DNA of 52,350 nt from NCBI GenBank assembly GCA_023384455.1, contig JAHDWH010000007.1:5535-57884 (forward strand), given 5' to 3'. Numbering within the stretch: the first letter of the stretch is position 1; every line of letters begins with the position of its first letter. The position numbers and the translations under genes were made by a program. The DNA comes from Caldilineaceae bacterium (GTDB lineage: Bacteria; Chloroflexota; Anaerolineae; Caldilineales; Caldilineaceae). This document shows, one piece after another, positions 20,801-28,130 of this stretch. Below the pieces are notes generated by a model. The model did not search any database, was not told the DNA's origin, and was given only the letters and a program-made list of their open reading frames with translations.

Positions 20801-23346
20801 ATCGAGAGACTGGTGGGGAGCGGCGCGCCGTTGACCAGCAGGCGCACACTCTCCGGCGAGACGGAGGAGGCGTCGATGGCTTCGGTGAAGGTGACGACGA
20901 TTGCGCTGGAAAGGCTGATTCCTGACGCGCCGTTGGCCGGGAAGAGACTCTGGACACTGGGCGGGGTGGGCGAGAGGGAGACGTTCAGTTGCAGGGGTGT
21001 CCCGCCCACTTCTCCGCTGCGGGTGGCCTGGTCGTTGGTCTGGGGGTTGGCAAAGACGACCGTCACCGGGCCGGGGTGTACGGCGAGGACGTACTGGCCG
21101 TTGGGGTCGGTCAGCGCGGCCAGACGGCGCTGCTCGGCGGTGACCAGACCGCCGACGAGGGGCTGGCCTTTCGTGCCCGCCACGACGCCGTAGACAAAGC
21201 TGCGGGGGGTCGTCACTTTTACAAAGGCGTAGCGCCCTTCCCGACGCACGCCGAAGAAGGGCAGGCTGTCGTTGGTCTGGGGGCCAGCCACCAGGCGACC
21301 GTCGAGAAGCTGTGCCCGACCCGCCAGCACCAGCCGACTGCTGCTGCCCACCTCCACCAGCCGGAGCAGAAGGAGCTGATCGCTGCCGGTCAGCCCGCTG
21401 GGCGCGGCCACGGAGAGGGCAGCCGGGCGCTGCAAAGCCCCACCGGCGAAGTCAAGCTGCACGCCTTTCAAAAAAACAAAATCAGCGGGCAGGGCAAAGG
21501 GAAAACCGCTCTGCTCCAAAGAAGTGAGGACGACGGGCAGGGTGCTGAGGGTGGCCGCGGGGGGAAGTTCCAGGGTCTCGCCGGCCGCGCCGGTGACTGT
21601 GCGCCCGGTCAGGCTGACCAGCTCGCCGCTGGGCAGGCCCAAACCGACGGGGGCGCGCAGACGCAGTTCGACGGTGCCCCGGCGCAGGGTTGCCAGCTCG
21701 AAGGGGCGGGAGGGGGTGACGTTGAAATCCGATTCCAGGCGGAAGGGGCCGCCGGGGAAGGCGTAGAAGACGAAATCCTGGATGTTGGGTTCGGGGTAGA
21801 TGATTTCGCCGTCCACAAATTCGTAGCTCTCGGCAAACTCCACCTGATAGGCCATCCCGCTCTGCATGGCTTCGGCGGCGATGGCGGTGACGCCGACTTC
21901 GGTTTTGCGCCCCGGCTCGGCCAGGAGGATGCGATCCGAAGGGGACATCGCCACGGCCGGGTTGCCGGGCAGACTGCGGGGGGAGGCGGCCTGGCGCAGG
22001 ATGGCCCCGGTCAGGGGGTCTTCCGGCGCAAAGGGCGCGGCGTCGGCCAGCAGGAGGACGTACTGGCCGCTGGCGGAGAGGGCCAGTTGCAGGGCGGTGT
22101 TGTCACCGTTACGGGTCGCGTCGGCGATGGCTACCCAGCCCTGCAAGGCGCGCTCCCAGCGGGCGGCAACGATGCGCCCACTTTCGGGCAGACCGTCCGG
22201 CGCGGGCAGGGAGAGAACCGCGGCGGGGTCGAATGTCAACCCGGCGGGGTCGATCTGCACGGCGGCCACAGGCGACCAGCCCTTGGGCAGCAGACCGGCG
22301 ATACTCTGGCCGCCGAGGGGGGTGAGGCGCAGGGCTGTGTCGTTTTGCAGGGCGAAGGGCTGGAGAGTGAGGGAGTAGCGGGCATCTGTAGCGCTGGCTG
22401 CGCCGCCGGAGACCGCGGGGATTGTCGCCTCTTTGCTGTCCAGGGGGGTGACCCGGGCGTCGAAAAGCTCCACCCGGCTCTCTGCCGGCGCGGACGCGGC
22501 CCGTTCGCTGCCGGTGTAGCCCTCCTTTGCGAAGCGCACCCACACGTCCCGGTCTTCGCTGACCAGCCGGTAGCGCCCCCGCTCGTCGGTGACCGTGCGG
22601 GTGACGGTGGGGGAGAGGCTGCGCGCTTTGCTCACCACCTCCACCGTCACGCCGGGGAGGGCCAGCCCTGTGCTGTCGTCGTAGACTTCGCCGGTGAAGA
22701 CGGCGGGGTCGGTGGGGCCGGCCTGGGCCGAGAGCAGCTCGACAGGCGCGAGCGCGTCCACGGCGTAGGTGAAGGGCTGGCCTTTGTGGACGACCTCAAA
22801 GAGGACGACGCGGGTCGTCTCGTCCGGGCTGAGGATGGCGTCGCCGCCCAGATCGTCGGCGTCCAGGACGGGTTCCACGCTGGAAACGATATTGTCCGTG
22901 CGGTTGTTGCGGATGAAGGCGAAGGGCTGGAGAAAGAGGGCGTCATCGGTGACGTTTTGATAGGCGGCGCGGATGACCAGCCGGTTGCCGGTCTGGAATT
23001 CGTAGGTGAACTGCACCCTGCTCAGTTCGCTGTCGGGCAGGAGTAGCCGGCTGCTGCTGCGTGCAGTAGCCGGACGGCTTTGGGGCGCGGGCGTTTCGTC
23101 CACAGAAACTGTGCCCAGCAGCGGATCAGCCACAAAGCGGAAGGAAGTGTCGCCCGGCGCGGTGTGGGTCGTGTCACTCCCGCCGCCCGCCATCAGCGGT
23201 AGAAAGAGGCTGTTGGCAGGCGGTGCGTCAGCCGATGGAACGTCGGGCGTCACCGGCTCCTGGGCAGATAGCCGGGGCGCGGGGAGCAGTCCCAGCAGAA
23301 TGGCGAGGACGAGCAGCAAACGGAGAAGGGGTGTTGTTCTGGACAT
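11899..23346 (-). CDS. Giant secreted protein with Ig-like modules and an embedded alpha/beta-hydrolase (3815 aa)
   Basis: Signal peptide at residues 1-29 (cleavage near LSAQ). CnaB-like domains lie at about 215-290 and 715-790. A SbsA/Big_5-like domain lies at about 796-897, followed by a GG-rich ZU5-like stretch (about 997-1075) and a second Big_5-like domain (about 1255-1367). A beta-propeller-like part (about 1640-1885) carries a Ca-loop-like DVDEDGNLGEAE (1755-1766). Residues 2000-2660 form an unassigned block with many cysteines. A CARDB-like stretch (about 2690-2742) and a DUF11-like one (2787-2870) follow. The alpha/beta-hydrolase at about 3055-3430 has HGLGG (3063-3067), a nucleophile elbow FSMGG with Ser3147, NDRIVP with Asp3377 and TDH with His3405, resembling PGAP1/LCAT-type lipases. 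The end holds a BIG2-like module (about 3620-3710) and a PKD/cadherin-like one. The start is the only ATG before the leader. Predicted exported lipase/esterase-adhesin; the substrate cannot be told. Confidence 0.9.
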   Translation of the reverse strand: MSRTTPLLRLLLVLAILLGLLPAPRLSAQEPVTPDVPSADAPPANSLFLPLMAGGGSDTTHTAPGDTSFRFVADPLLGTVSVDETPAPQSRPATARSSSRLLLPDSELSRVQFTYEFQTGNRLVIRAAYQNVTDDALFLQPFAFIRNNRTDNIVSSVEPVLDADDLGGDAILSPDETTRVVLFEVVHKGQPFTYAVDALAPVELLSAQAGPTDPAVFTGEVYDDSTGLALPGVTVEVVSKARSLSPTVTRTVTDERGRYRLVSEDRDVWVRFAKEGYTGSERAASAPAESRVELFDARVTPLDSKEATIPAVSGGAASATDARYSLTLQPFALQNDTALRLTPLGGQSIAGLLPKGWSPVAAVQIDPAGLTFDPAAVLSLPAPDGLPESGRIVAARWERALQGWVAIADATRNGDNTALQLALSASGQYVLLLADAAPFAPEDPLTGAILRQAASPRSLPGNPAVAMSPSDRILLAEPGRKTEVGVTAIAAEAMQSGMAYQVEFAESYEFVDGEIIYPEPNIQDFVFYAFPGGPFRLESDFNVTPSRPFELATLRRGTVELRLRAPVGLGLPSGELVSLTGRTVTGAAGETLELPPAATLSTLPVVLTSLEQSGFPFALPADFVFLKGVQLDFAGGALQRPAALSVAAPSGLTGSDQLLLLRLVEVGSSSRLVLAGRAQLLDGRLVAGPQTNDSLPFFGVRREGRYAFVKVTTPRSFVYGVVAGTKGQPLVGGLVTAEQRRLAALTDPNGQYVLAVHPGPVTVVFANPQTNDQATRSGEVGGTPLQLNVSLSPTPPSVQSLFPANGASGISLSSAIVVTFTEAIDASSVSPESVRLLVNGAPLPTSLSITPNRRVVVLRPSQLLESDTLYSVEITTAIRDLNARPLTEAVTASFRTADTTPPLPPPAGSVTASVPVGGFSTVTGSQGTVQPDWVVVIKNLNTGALTTVLPEADGSFSVRVPAERSHKLQLQMQDASGNRTEVAVGRFTSPDGSVVVGSEGGTVEGEGGTAVDIPAGAFPEGTLVKVEPLALDNLPGPGQPNAPSIGAVVLNTDGQMGTKPLDLSIPAPADAAPEDVVLVARFVTWPGGSGWVTVDRAKLDGDKYTTAGSAQAAGRAAGLGKMLLNLTGLAWQKGIFSGGSYSFFQHKPDQWDCISFVQVEWGPSADFLITSSTGPLIPGFSGLLVPGIFPPEVRVSQLPAICNATLEIEIINPRTDRLIQKITRKAPAQKNIVGGQSPNPQPGENDSAAVSADRTPPQLIRHNLYSYYQLEKVSLLFSKQMNPDSVFTNVRIINLRTGELLEGKWEVFNERVKTGLTVYEESTLFAFTPNVHFEMGTQYMLFLGPAEDATPNRNKLPKSEMLFTAFTPHSVVDLTSVIGPAGGSQAAVDIGDTIFVFHQITDTSGVGPVQSLSIVNTKVLTDPLLLQSTPTGLFRLRAAQAIPDVFVESPNAHNFPLEIDATQIVTSYLRPVAILTTTLTITQTDYIQEGLAVEEINEELKTLFAEMDRPLHRRATVTRKFTVLPTGPVEEYLLRTQNDIYQLRRLDDGQFQISVGRDLLAVLGTTERLPGKMELLEIYDVTPCTKPEAFGLDPDQPFDCFNFATMTVSRKVLTDPDNALALPVTYPNGRFVPKEIGVPTQLTVANVPEDGVAALYLVNSGIGIQALDVQGSPNMPSPLTTRNSLAPTGLLRGSYNDVALSGNRVLAVRTMPNGRGRLDILDNTLAPVQRPSGTEPFFVEFSQVFGVAGARFVFDVDEDGNLGEAEADDVDKRPLLDDNGQPVRLPDGSPILMPFPVDPVDEIFDLAFVTAQVTGSGGALWVIDINSATDPGENRFSPDLRILAAIPLPPGARSVSVSPERKAAYVELTGQGLYVIDLNWLLPELVKESNLRGTDAPAKVDVNKDEVDDRILGVYDLPSFANRGDFDLGDDPNRPVVLLSKNNQGVDLVRVCNNCQELLLDFRADENWVDQNAAAPAEEGEDPQTSAADAGDENEPYLAEYDTLLYLLERVVVSLTTTIAGVQPQDIYVIEQGSGGCFWRPAFQENPARTCAAFTPRISDHDYELFLPAEYVRRAQTVMDAFVRKPPTKRDKDELGKLEDFTLFAMPREPFDLGVLLSSPPMNKEGDTAGDLGLGRQALLVLWLLTTGEYPPVGRYAPDVVERLAKPENAELARRTAAPDLEELVRCLSINQMYNPESGACDERPAMKMFGNQMYPSIYFTDTVQFTPGPDGQPSDPAIEARGPITPQSGIPPVEGYEWAVLQEYNLYKTGAALRIKGGCNFETSNADAAEGEKFYFTNPDRSDDLPPNHPDRAFDDADAFDESCKSQLKTVGKSAIRTAFAVMAAHPKGNGLLLQGRYRDEDWEQATGLLLPSPVILPVTRANLLSEGYCLTGVDDVFNPPTNDPFEFYDRDCQGFEDYVVTMAVESYRRGYQIFNQDEMALIWQFWCVKVWKGCSDSGVAPIRTESEANEFIRQAMAFIERAQQRTLPIYRYTSGKDATTLQALVANPLAPMNAYPFMTDICGVCSGDTFNGDFLLNSSRGSLRRCNIEHALAKVYGDPAKHQEILNKYFADEPVYLTDDVEMAQVKKLGVKYSVVMKLQSRVGNASANDLYDVLLGIYEGPATDRADYRERLGEYAIPYLPAGARTIIDEEKVPNSERAAPPPLPQCAPLSSGERPEYPLPVKETKDKQIFTAVFAITQTLPILQTSQQARAVAFVIDPDEELVEVNKANNQTAFYYYPLDRSAEPDDNTPALNKETAPFVLSEFASGAICLTRPLLDLDVTARRLDQPNSVGQKQLVVDRDTEVEYIFTVRNTSSSVLRNIKVEGLGRTLFTVNDLAPEQNFTHKERDRLTRIRGYNIEATARAKDPEGNDTPPVSDRAWVAVQGQLVPISIFLYDDTELNVRSHPFTRWNIHHDESTGENLPIKGAVTDGAARVEIKIESTQLDMNQPLKFRLSDPLVQGETKGIGELLLENSDGLVITRGVTLDVPTPSELGRTFNVYYIPPHLFVRPDHFEIDSYTNLAFQLPRKMRKVKLEVVQTDFATGSTNIELIRPPVFLFHGLGGDPSVWNEFFPLVPVTGVSLRPDKNVSGYDGRFKVFAMGSNGTVRPTYDEAKGNYSRFYLALRNPDFKGYAISNVDVIAFSMGGVISREIARQFVEELHLPVPFGRFITIGTPHIGSPLASEVVKVRDSDDPIVQQKFDIFAISQAWWQKESVSLNDRIDVQWCTWALRDVTQFGGPYMAVLDIRSGALDDLRPESQRMAILKDAGILMPSHMIAGEANTIALGKSTQVSGLWFGLGLLCNWTPDESTVERTKLLAKSPSNIWKLVKVLAFGDWGSTFDLVKTAVESITNSGEGPKQILTTINGQPSNGNDRIVPARSQRNDAPPNARYVTRVVADTDHLAMKITNYGEFHDNSVAKCNQYMAAIWRSAAQQPSSVLLDNDLVVCLAVFLLETDPAYKSASAANPLYRPADEPSSVARNLPDGRQPPRASSQRSTDPVDIPVRELSEPPVRPQGGAVVITVLSPQPGAVVKAGERVQMTVQVPPTATLASLALVNDGFVVDVLTRTGAITYTASITLPVVSLGTQTLGAVGVSAYDTITDLVYYVGTVDVTVDPGLLIDATLAGPPILDRVGQVEQLQVYGLFADNVSRDLTPPALGTTYRSLNPAVVAVSPGGKIQARSRGSATILATVRHPVTGKAAVASLEVQVNIPPEETNQIPVAANIPDQTVGTEEIVFLNASASSDPDGDPLTYRWQQTGGRAVVLLNDGTWRPQFVSPYLTRPDTLTFELTVADDKGAETLPVEVRVTVNP

Positions 23347-23417
23347 AACCGGCCCTGTGTCGATGAAGGAAACTGCGCGGCGGGCGCGATTTCCGGCGAA
23401 TTCGGGTGTATGTCTGA

Positions 23418-23451
23418 AGTATACGGGATAATCGTAACGAGAACGTTACGA
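23418..23451 (-). promoter_or_regulatory. Candidate promoter with palindromic operator for the 3815-aa protein
   Basis: On the minus strand a TATACT hexamer (23423-23418) lies about 72 bp before the ATG. Just upstream is a perfect 8-bp inverted repeat, TCGTAACG-AGAA-CGTTACGA (23432-23451), where a -35 box would sit. This suggests a repressor or activator site, but no good -35 hexamer is visible and no regulator gene is nearby. A hairpin acting in RNA is possible. Confidence 0.35.
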
Positions 23452-23506
23452 AGTGGTGACACTTTGCGGTGTCCAGAAATGGACGCAGTAGGATGGGGCG
23501 TTAACT

Positions 23507-24301
23507 TTACGCTTCCGTCGGGGCGGCGCGCTCCCATTCGGCGCGGAATTGCTCCCGGCAGGCCAGCAGCCAGCGCCGATCGCCAAAGACCTCCAGGGTA
23601 ATTGTGCCGTCGTATCGGAAATAGCGCAGGGCACGCAGATTGGCGGCCAGGTCCATCCCGCCCCGGATGGCCGCGCCAAAGGGCAGGTGCAGGTCTTCGA
23701 CGCCGTTGTTGTCGCTGATGTGGATGTGGGCCAGGCGGTCGTTGAGGGAGAACAGGTACTCCCGGGTCATCGATTTTGACGTTGCCAGATGGCCGTGGCC
23801 GATGTCGAAAAGTAGCTTCAGACCCGGCACCCGGGCAAAAATCTCGCGAAAGTATTTGTGCTGGTGACGGTTGTCCGGGCTGTTTTCCATTGCCACGGCC
23901 ACTCCCCGTTCGTTGCCGTGGCGCACCAGAATTTCCAGCATCTGCCGGTAAAATTCATAGCCCTGGGCGTCGCTGAAATAGTCGGGCCAGCCCATAAAGT
24001 GCATTGTGCAGAGGGTTGCGCCGAGAATCTGGGCCGCGTCGATGGAGCGGCGCAGCTCATCCACCGCGGCGTGGCGCACCAGGGGCGACGGGTTGTGGAT
24101 GGGCAGGTAAGGGGCTGTATGGCAGACGACGCCCAGCCCCAAATCACGTAGGACAGCAGCCACAGCAGGCCAGTTTGTACTCTCCGCGGCCGCGCCGGGC
24201 GCTTCGATGGTCAGGTCGATATAATCGAAAGCGTTGGCTGCAAACCAATGGATTTCATCCAACAGAGGCTCTCTTGGGTTGTTCATTGCGCCGATCTGCA
24301 T
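23507..24301 (-). CDS. Sugar phosphate isomerase/epimerase (xylose-isomerase-like TIM barrel)
   Basis: 264 aa, usual length for the AP-endonuclease-2/xylose-isomerase-like barrel family. Typical strand-end metal-binding segments are present in order: AMENSPDN (Glu), FDIGHGHL (Asp and His), HIHISDNNG and a terminal LEVFGDR (Glu). These proteins isomerise or epimerise ketoses or cyclitols through a divalent metal; the substrate cannot be read from sequence. A GAGGAAA ribosome site lies nine bases before the ATG at 24301. It is divergent from the sialidase-like gene at 24382, sharing an 80-bp intergenic region, which hints at joint use in glycan sugar handling. A second, dissimilar member of the family lies at 41769-42545. 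Confidence 0.82.
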   Translation of the reverse strand: MQIGAMNNPREPLLDEIHWFAANAFDYIDLTIEAPGAAAESTNWPAVAAVLRDLGLGVVCHTAPYLPIHNPSPLVRHAAVDELRRSIDAAQILGATLCTMHFMGWPDYFSDAQGYEFYRQMLEILVRHGNERGVAVAMENSPDNRHQHKYFREIFARVPGLKLLFDIGHGHLATSKSMTREYLFSLNDRLAHIHISDNNGVEDLHLPFGAAIRGGMDLAANLRALRYFRYDGTITLEVFGDRRWLLACREQFRAEWERAAPTEA

Positions 24302-24381
24302 TTTTGATTTCCTCGTTGATAGGGTGTGGCGTACAATGTCCTGCAGGAGCGGGTATTCAATAAACGAAGCGAGAGGTTTCT

Positions 24382-25476
24382 ATGAATCAACACATCACCC
24401 TCTATCGGGAGCCGGGCCGCTTTGCCGGCTGGCCCGCCAACTACGGCATCTGGGCCTGGGGCGACGAGATTGTCGTCGGCTTTACGCTGGGCTATATGGA
24501 ACTGGGCGACGGCTTCCATCCCCGGGACAAAAGCCGCCCCTTTCTGCCAATGCAGGCCCGTTCGTTGGATGGGGGCGAGACGTGGCAGGTGATGGCTATG
24601 CCCTGTGAGACACCGGGGGGCAAGGGTCTTTCGGCGGATGAGCATATGCAGCCGGAACTCCACGTACGCCAACATCTGGCCGACGAAAAGAGCCTGCCCG
24701 TCTGCCCCGGCCATATCGACTTCACCCACCCGGACTTTGCCCTGCTCTGCGCCCGCTCCGGGTTGCGGGCCGGCTCCCTCTCCTGGTTCTATCTCTCGGA
24801 TGACCGTTGCCGCTCCTGGCAGGGTCCCTACCGCCTGCCCCTCTTTGGGATGCCGGGGGTCTCGGCCCGCACAGATTATCTGGTCAACGGACCCCAGGAT
24901 TGTATGCTCTTTCTGACCGGGGCCAAAATGGACGGCGAGGAGGGACGGGTCTTTGCGGCTCGAACAACGGACGGAGGCCGAAGCTTCCATCTGCTCTCCC
25001 CTATCGGGCCGGAGCCGGCGGGCTTCGAGATTATGCCTGCCAGTCTGCGCCTCTCCCCCACCCGGCTGCTGGTGGCTGTGCGGGTGAAGGCCACCGACGC
25101 AGCTTTCAGCGCAGATCGCCACTCTATCGCCCTCTACGGCTCGGATGACAACGGGCGCAGCTGGACTCTGCGGAATCAGCCTGTGGCAGAGAGCGGGCGG
25201 GGCGGCAACCCACCCACGCTGACCCGCTTGCAGGATGGACGGCTCTGTCTGGTCTACGGTTACCGGGCTGCGCCCTACGGTCTGCGGGCGATTCTCAGCG
25301 AAGATGAAGGGGTAAGTTGGGGAGCGAAGATTGTCCTGCGGGAGGACGGGGGCAACCCCGACATCGGCTACCCGCGCACAGTGCAGCGGCCCGACGGCAG
25401 TCTGGTGACCGTCTACTATTATAACGACCAACCAGAGGGCGAACGCTACATCGCGGCCACCATCTGGCGGGCGTGA
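24382..25476 (+). CDS. Sialidase-like (BNR/Asp-box) beta-propeller protein
   Basis: 364 aa. Four Asp-box motifs of the S-x-D-x-G-x-x-W/F type are spaced along the chain: SLDGGETW, TTDGGRSF, SDDNGRSW and SEDEGVSW. These mark the six-bladed exo-alpha-sialidase/BNR fold. No signal peptide is seen, so if it is a glycosidase it acts in the cytoplasm. The classical sialidase FRIP motif and arginine triad are not clear, so non-sialidase Asp-box proteins remain possible. GAGAGG precedes the ATG by seven bases. Divergent from the sugar isomerase at 23507. Confidence 0.75.
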   Translation: MNQHITLYREPGRFAGWPANYGIWAWGDEIVVGFTLGYMELGDGFHPRDKSRPFLPMQARSLDGGETWQVMAMPCETPGGKGLSADEHMQPELHVRQHLADEKSLPVCPGHIDFTHPDFALLCARSGLRAGSLSWFYLSDDRCRSWQGPYRLPLFGMPGVSARTDYLVNGPQDCMLFLTGAKMDGEEGRVFAARTTDGGRSFHLLSPIGPEPAGFEIMPASLRLSPTRLLVAVRVKATDAAFSADRHSIALYGSDDNGRSWTLRNQPVAESGRGGNPPTLTRLQDGRLCLVYGYRAAPYGLRAILSEDEGVSWGAKIVLREDGGNPDIGYPRTVQRPDGSLVTVYYYNDQPEGERYIAATIWRA

Positions 25477-25514
25477 GGCGTGAAAGGTGCGAAGGTCCGA
25501 AATGGGTGAAAGAG

Positions 25515-25913
25515 TTACCCGCCCTGCAACCGGATCAACCCGGCCAGCGTTGGGCGGAAACCCGCGGCCCGGTAGAAGGGGTCCAGATAATCTTCGTAGT
25601 CCACGTGCAGCCATTCGCAGCCCCCGGCTCTGGCTGCCTGTTCCGCCTCTTTTACCAGCGCCAGCCCCAACCCCTGACGGCGAAAGTTCGGGTGAACCGT
25701 CGGGTCGAGCAGAAAGGCGTGGACACCCCCATCCCAGGCCACGTAGACAAAGCCCGCCAGCCGCTCCCCGGCATAGGCCCAGATGTGGCACAGGCTACGC
25801 TCCAATTCCGGCCAGCTATCCCGCTCCACGTGCCGGGGCCAGGAGAGCCGGTAGAGTTCGTTGAGCGCAAGGCTGTCGATGGGTGGGCTTCGCAAAAATT
25901 CGATGCTATCCAC
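25515..25913 (-). CDS. GNAT-family N-acetyltransferase
   Basis: 132 aa, short but complete for GNAT. The acetyl-CoA-binding motif A reads RRQGLGLALVKEAE near residues 79-92, preceded by the beta-4 strand FLLDPTVHP and followed by WLHVDY and FYRAAGF, the usual beta-6/alpha-4 and C-terminal strand. The start is GTG at 25913, with AGGAG seven bases upstream. That site overlaps the TGA of the tandem GNAT gene ending at 25924, so the two are translationally linked. Substrate unknown. Confidence 0.82.
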   Translation of the reverse strand: MDSIEFLRSPPIDSLALNELYRLSWPRHVERDSWPELERSLCHIWAYAGERLAGFVYVAWDGGVHAFLLDPTVHPNFRRQGLGLALVKEAEQAARAGGCEWLHVDYEDYLDPFYRAAGFRPTLAGLIRLQGG

Positions 25914-25923
25914 TGGTTGCTCC

Positions 25924-26985
25924 TCAAAGGGCGTCTTCGTATCCCAACTGCTTGCGCATCGAAACTTGTGGTCCGGCTGTACCGTTCAGAATATCGCCCG
26001 TTGGCTGAAATCCGCGGCGGGCATAGAATGGCGCTCCGGTCAGGCTGGCGTGTAGTTTCAACTCCGCAATGCCCTGGGCGCGGCCATACGCTTCCAGTTG
26101 CTGCAACAGCGCCGATCCAATCCCCCGTCCCTGCTGTTCGGGCAGGACAAAGAATGTGACAACTTCATCCTCTTCCAGACCGGCTGTGGCGACGAGTTGG
26201 CCGTTTGCCTCGGCGACCAGGCAGGTGCGGGTCCGGTTGATCTGTTCTACTTTGGCGGGGGAGAAATAGTCAATCAGCGGTTGAAGCTGCTCCAGGGGAT
26301 AATCGACGCTGTTGGAGACGCGCATTGTCCTGCGAATGATCTCTGACACCGCATCTGCATCTGCTGAACGATAGGGCCGGATATGCAATCCCTCTTGCGC
26401 TCTCCGACTTTCCCACTCTGCCCGGCTGATCGCATACTCCACATCCTCCCCCGGCCACACTTCCGCGGATTGGGTATAGGAAGTGTCGGACGCCCCGATC
26501 TCCTCGGCGCTGTAACGAAACGAACGGATATAGCGCATCCCCAACTTCTCCATCACCCGGCGGGAGGCCCTATTCTCCTCGTAGGTGGTGGCAGTCACCC
26601 GCTCCACCCCCCATTCGCCAAAACCCCGGCGGATGAGCGCTGCCCCGCCTTCGGTGGCATAGCCTTTGCCCCAGGCCATCCGGTGCAGGCGGTAGCCCAG
26701 CGCCACTTCACCCGGATTGTCATCCGTAGGCCGAAAGACGAACCAGCCCACAAATTCGCCTGTGGCTTTTTCCTCCGCGGCCCAGAAGCCGAAGCCGGGA
26801 GCGGCGTCGTCGTAGCGCAGAAAGCCAGGCAGAATCTGTTGCTCCACAATCTCTCTGGGCGTGGGCGTGCCGCCGTTGATGTAGCGCATCACCGCCGGGT
26901 CGTTGTCCAGGGCGAAGATGTGTTCGGCGTCGCTTGCAGTGAAACGGCGCAGGATCAGTCGTTCGGTTGCCAGCAGAATATGCAT
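25924..26985 (-). CDS. Tandem GNAT protein: RimJ/RimL-type domain fused to a second GNAT domain
   Basis: 353 aa from the ATG at 26985. Domain 1 (about 1-175) is RimJ/RimL-like, with TERLILRRFTASDAEHIF, then WGKGYATEGGAALI and NRASRRVMEKLGM. Domain 2 (about 200-345) has IRPYRSADADAVSEII, then EQQGRGIGSALLQQLE and FYARRGF. Each domain carries its own acetyl-CoA loop, so both look active. The frame stays open upstream to 27078, but those 31 residues come from the dispersed repeat at 27041-27127 and neighbouring repeat DNA and match no GNAT sequence; the ATG at 26985 starts the fold. It heads a two-gene unit with the single GNAT at 25515. Substrates unknown. Confidence 0.85.
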   Translation of the reverse strand: MHILLATERLILRRFTASDAEHIFALDNDPAVMRYINGGTPTPREIVEQQILPGFLRYDDAAPGFGFWAAEEKATGEFVGWFVFRPTDDNPGEVALGYRLHRMAWGKGYATEGGAALIRRGFGEWGVERVTATTYEENRASRRVMEKLGMRYIRSFRYSAEEIGASDTSYTQSAEVWPGEDVEYAISRAEWESRRAQEGLHIRPYRSADADAVSEIIRRTMRVSNSVDYPLEQLQPLIDYFSPAKVEQINRTRTCLVAEANGQLVATAGLEEDEVVTFFVLPEQQGRGIGSALLQQLEAYGRAQGIAELKLHASLTGAPFYARRGFQPTGDILNGTAGPQVSMRKQLGYEDAL

Positions 26986-27040
26986 TACTCCGTACCAGCG
27001 AGGAACGAACGCATGTGGGTTAGTTCCTCGGCCAGACCGG

Positions 27041-27127
27041 TGAAACGTGAAACGTGAGGTGTCGTCACATACTCTCACGTTTCACGTCTTCACGTTTCCT
27101 CACGCAAATCGTGGCTGCGCCACCTTA
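27041..27127 (+). repeat. About 85-bp composite palindromic repeat, copy 1
   Basis: An inverted-repeat half (TGAAACGTGAG ... CTCACGTTTCA), then TCTTCACGTTTC, CACGCAAAT and a small GTGGC-TGC-GCCAC hairpin (27111-27123). Closely related copies lie at 35250-35335 (reverse orientation) and 50946-51030; partial copies lie at 11494-11522, about 11835-11862 and 49350-49405. Confidence 0.8.
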
Positions 27128-27131
27128 CGCA

Positions 27132-28061
27132 TTACGACTCTTCCGCAAAGTGGCGCAGGACCCGCAGAGCGCGCAGGGTATTCCAGCGGCTGGGACCGCC
27201 GGTCTTCTCCATCTCGAAATGGACCTGTCCCGCATGGCGCGCCTGCACCGGCCATGTGCCGTCTTTGCGCCGCTTGCCCAGCAGATGGTCCAACGCGGGC
27301 TGCATGCGCGGGTCATAGGCAATCCCCGCGGACTGGAAATAGTCGAGACAGCGCAGAATGTCGTAGCGCCAACGGCCCGGATAGGAGAGCATCAGAAAAC
27401 GGCGGTCGATGACTTCGCCCGTGTGGTCTGAGCGGAAAAGCTGGTGGACAAGGATAAATTCCCGACAGGCCGCGGCGATGGCCTCCAACTCGGCCAGGCG
27501 ATAGGTGTAGCCGTTGCGGGCATACTCCCGGATGCCTTCCAACATCGAAAGGGTCGTGTGCAGGGAACTGTGAACTGCACCAGATCGGTTCAGGCGACAG
27601 TTGAAGCCCCCGTCGGCCATCTGCTGGCTGATGACAAAATCCACAATCGAATGGAGGGCTGCTTCGGCAACCCCAAAGTAGCAGGCGTAGTTGAGAAACA
27701 TCCCATTGACGCAGACATCGCTCTGGCCGATTGTCACAGCCGGATTGACGCCCCCGTCGGCGCTGACGTTCTCCTGCAAAATCAATCCGATGGTTTGCCC
27801 GGGGATGGGATGCCGGGGGGGGAGAGCCAGATTCTTCAAATCCAGGAGGGTGTAGTGGCTGGAAATCCATTTGGTCTGATAGAATCCCTGCCCCCAGTGG
27901 CCGTTTGGCTGACGTTCCCGGAGAAAAGCCAGACCCCAGCCTTCCTCCGCAATGCGTTTCTGCAAGGCGGGGCTGTCCGTCTCCAGCAGGTCGCGCCGGG
28001 TCTGATACTGAATGGCGACATCGCCCTCAAGTAGCCAGTGAATGATCTGTTGCGTCTCCAT
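27132..28061 (-). CDS. Squalene cyclase/prenyltransferase alpha-toroid-fold protein
   Basis: 309 aa. Three degenerate QW-like motifs (RQPNGHWGQG, QQMADGGFNCR, RRKDGTWPVQ) place it in the terpenoid-cyclase/protein-prenyltransferase alpha-alpha toroid superfamily. The length is about half that of squalene-hopene cyclases, and the DxDD catalytic motif is absent, so it is not a classical cyclase. Similar short toroid proteins of unknown function are common in environmental bacteria. Start at 28061, with AGGAGG six bases upstream. The stop codon abuts the composite repeat at 27041-27127. Confidence 0.7.
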   Translation of the reverse strand: METQQIIHWLLEGDVAIQYQTRRDLLETDSPALQKRIAEEGWGLAFLRERQPNGHWGQGFYQTKWISSHYTLLDLKNLALPPRHPIPGQTIGLILQENVSADGGVNPAVTIGQSDVCVNGMFLNYACYFGVAEAALHSIVDFVISQQMADGGFNCRLNRSGAVHSSLHTTLSMLEGIREYARNGYTYRLAELEAIAAACREFILVHQLFRSDHTGEVIDRRFLMLSYPGRWRYDILRCLDYFQSAGIAYDPRMQPALDHLLGKRRKDGTWPVQARHAGQVHFEMEKTGGPSRWNTLRALRVLRHFAEES

Positions 28062-28130
28062 TCATTCCCTCCTCGTATATCTCATCGTAACTGCGCACCC
28101 CCAGCGGAGTCGCTCCGGAAGATTGGGAAG

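Noticed and set aside
20989-23046. 685-codon plus-strand open frame
   Set aside because: Antisense to the N-terminal part of the hydrolase giant; Gly, Gln and His-rich without motifs or ribosome site.
26986-27078. N-terminal extension of the tandem GNAT
   Set aside because: Its residues derive from the same repeat family; the GNAT fold begins at the ATG at 26985.
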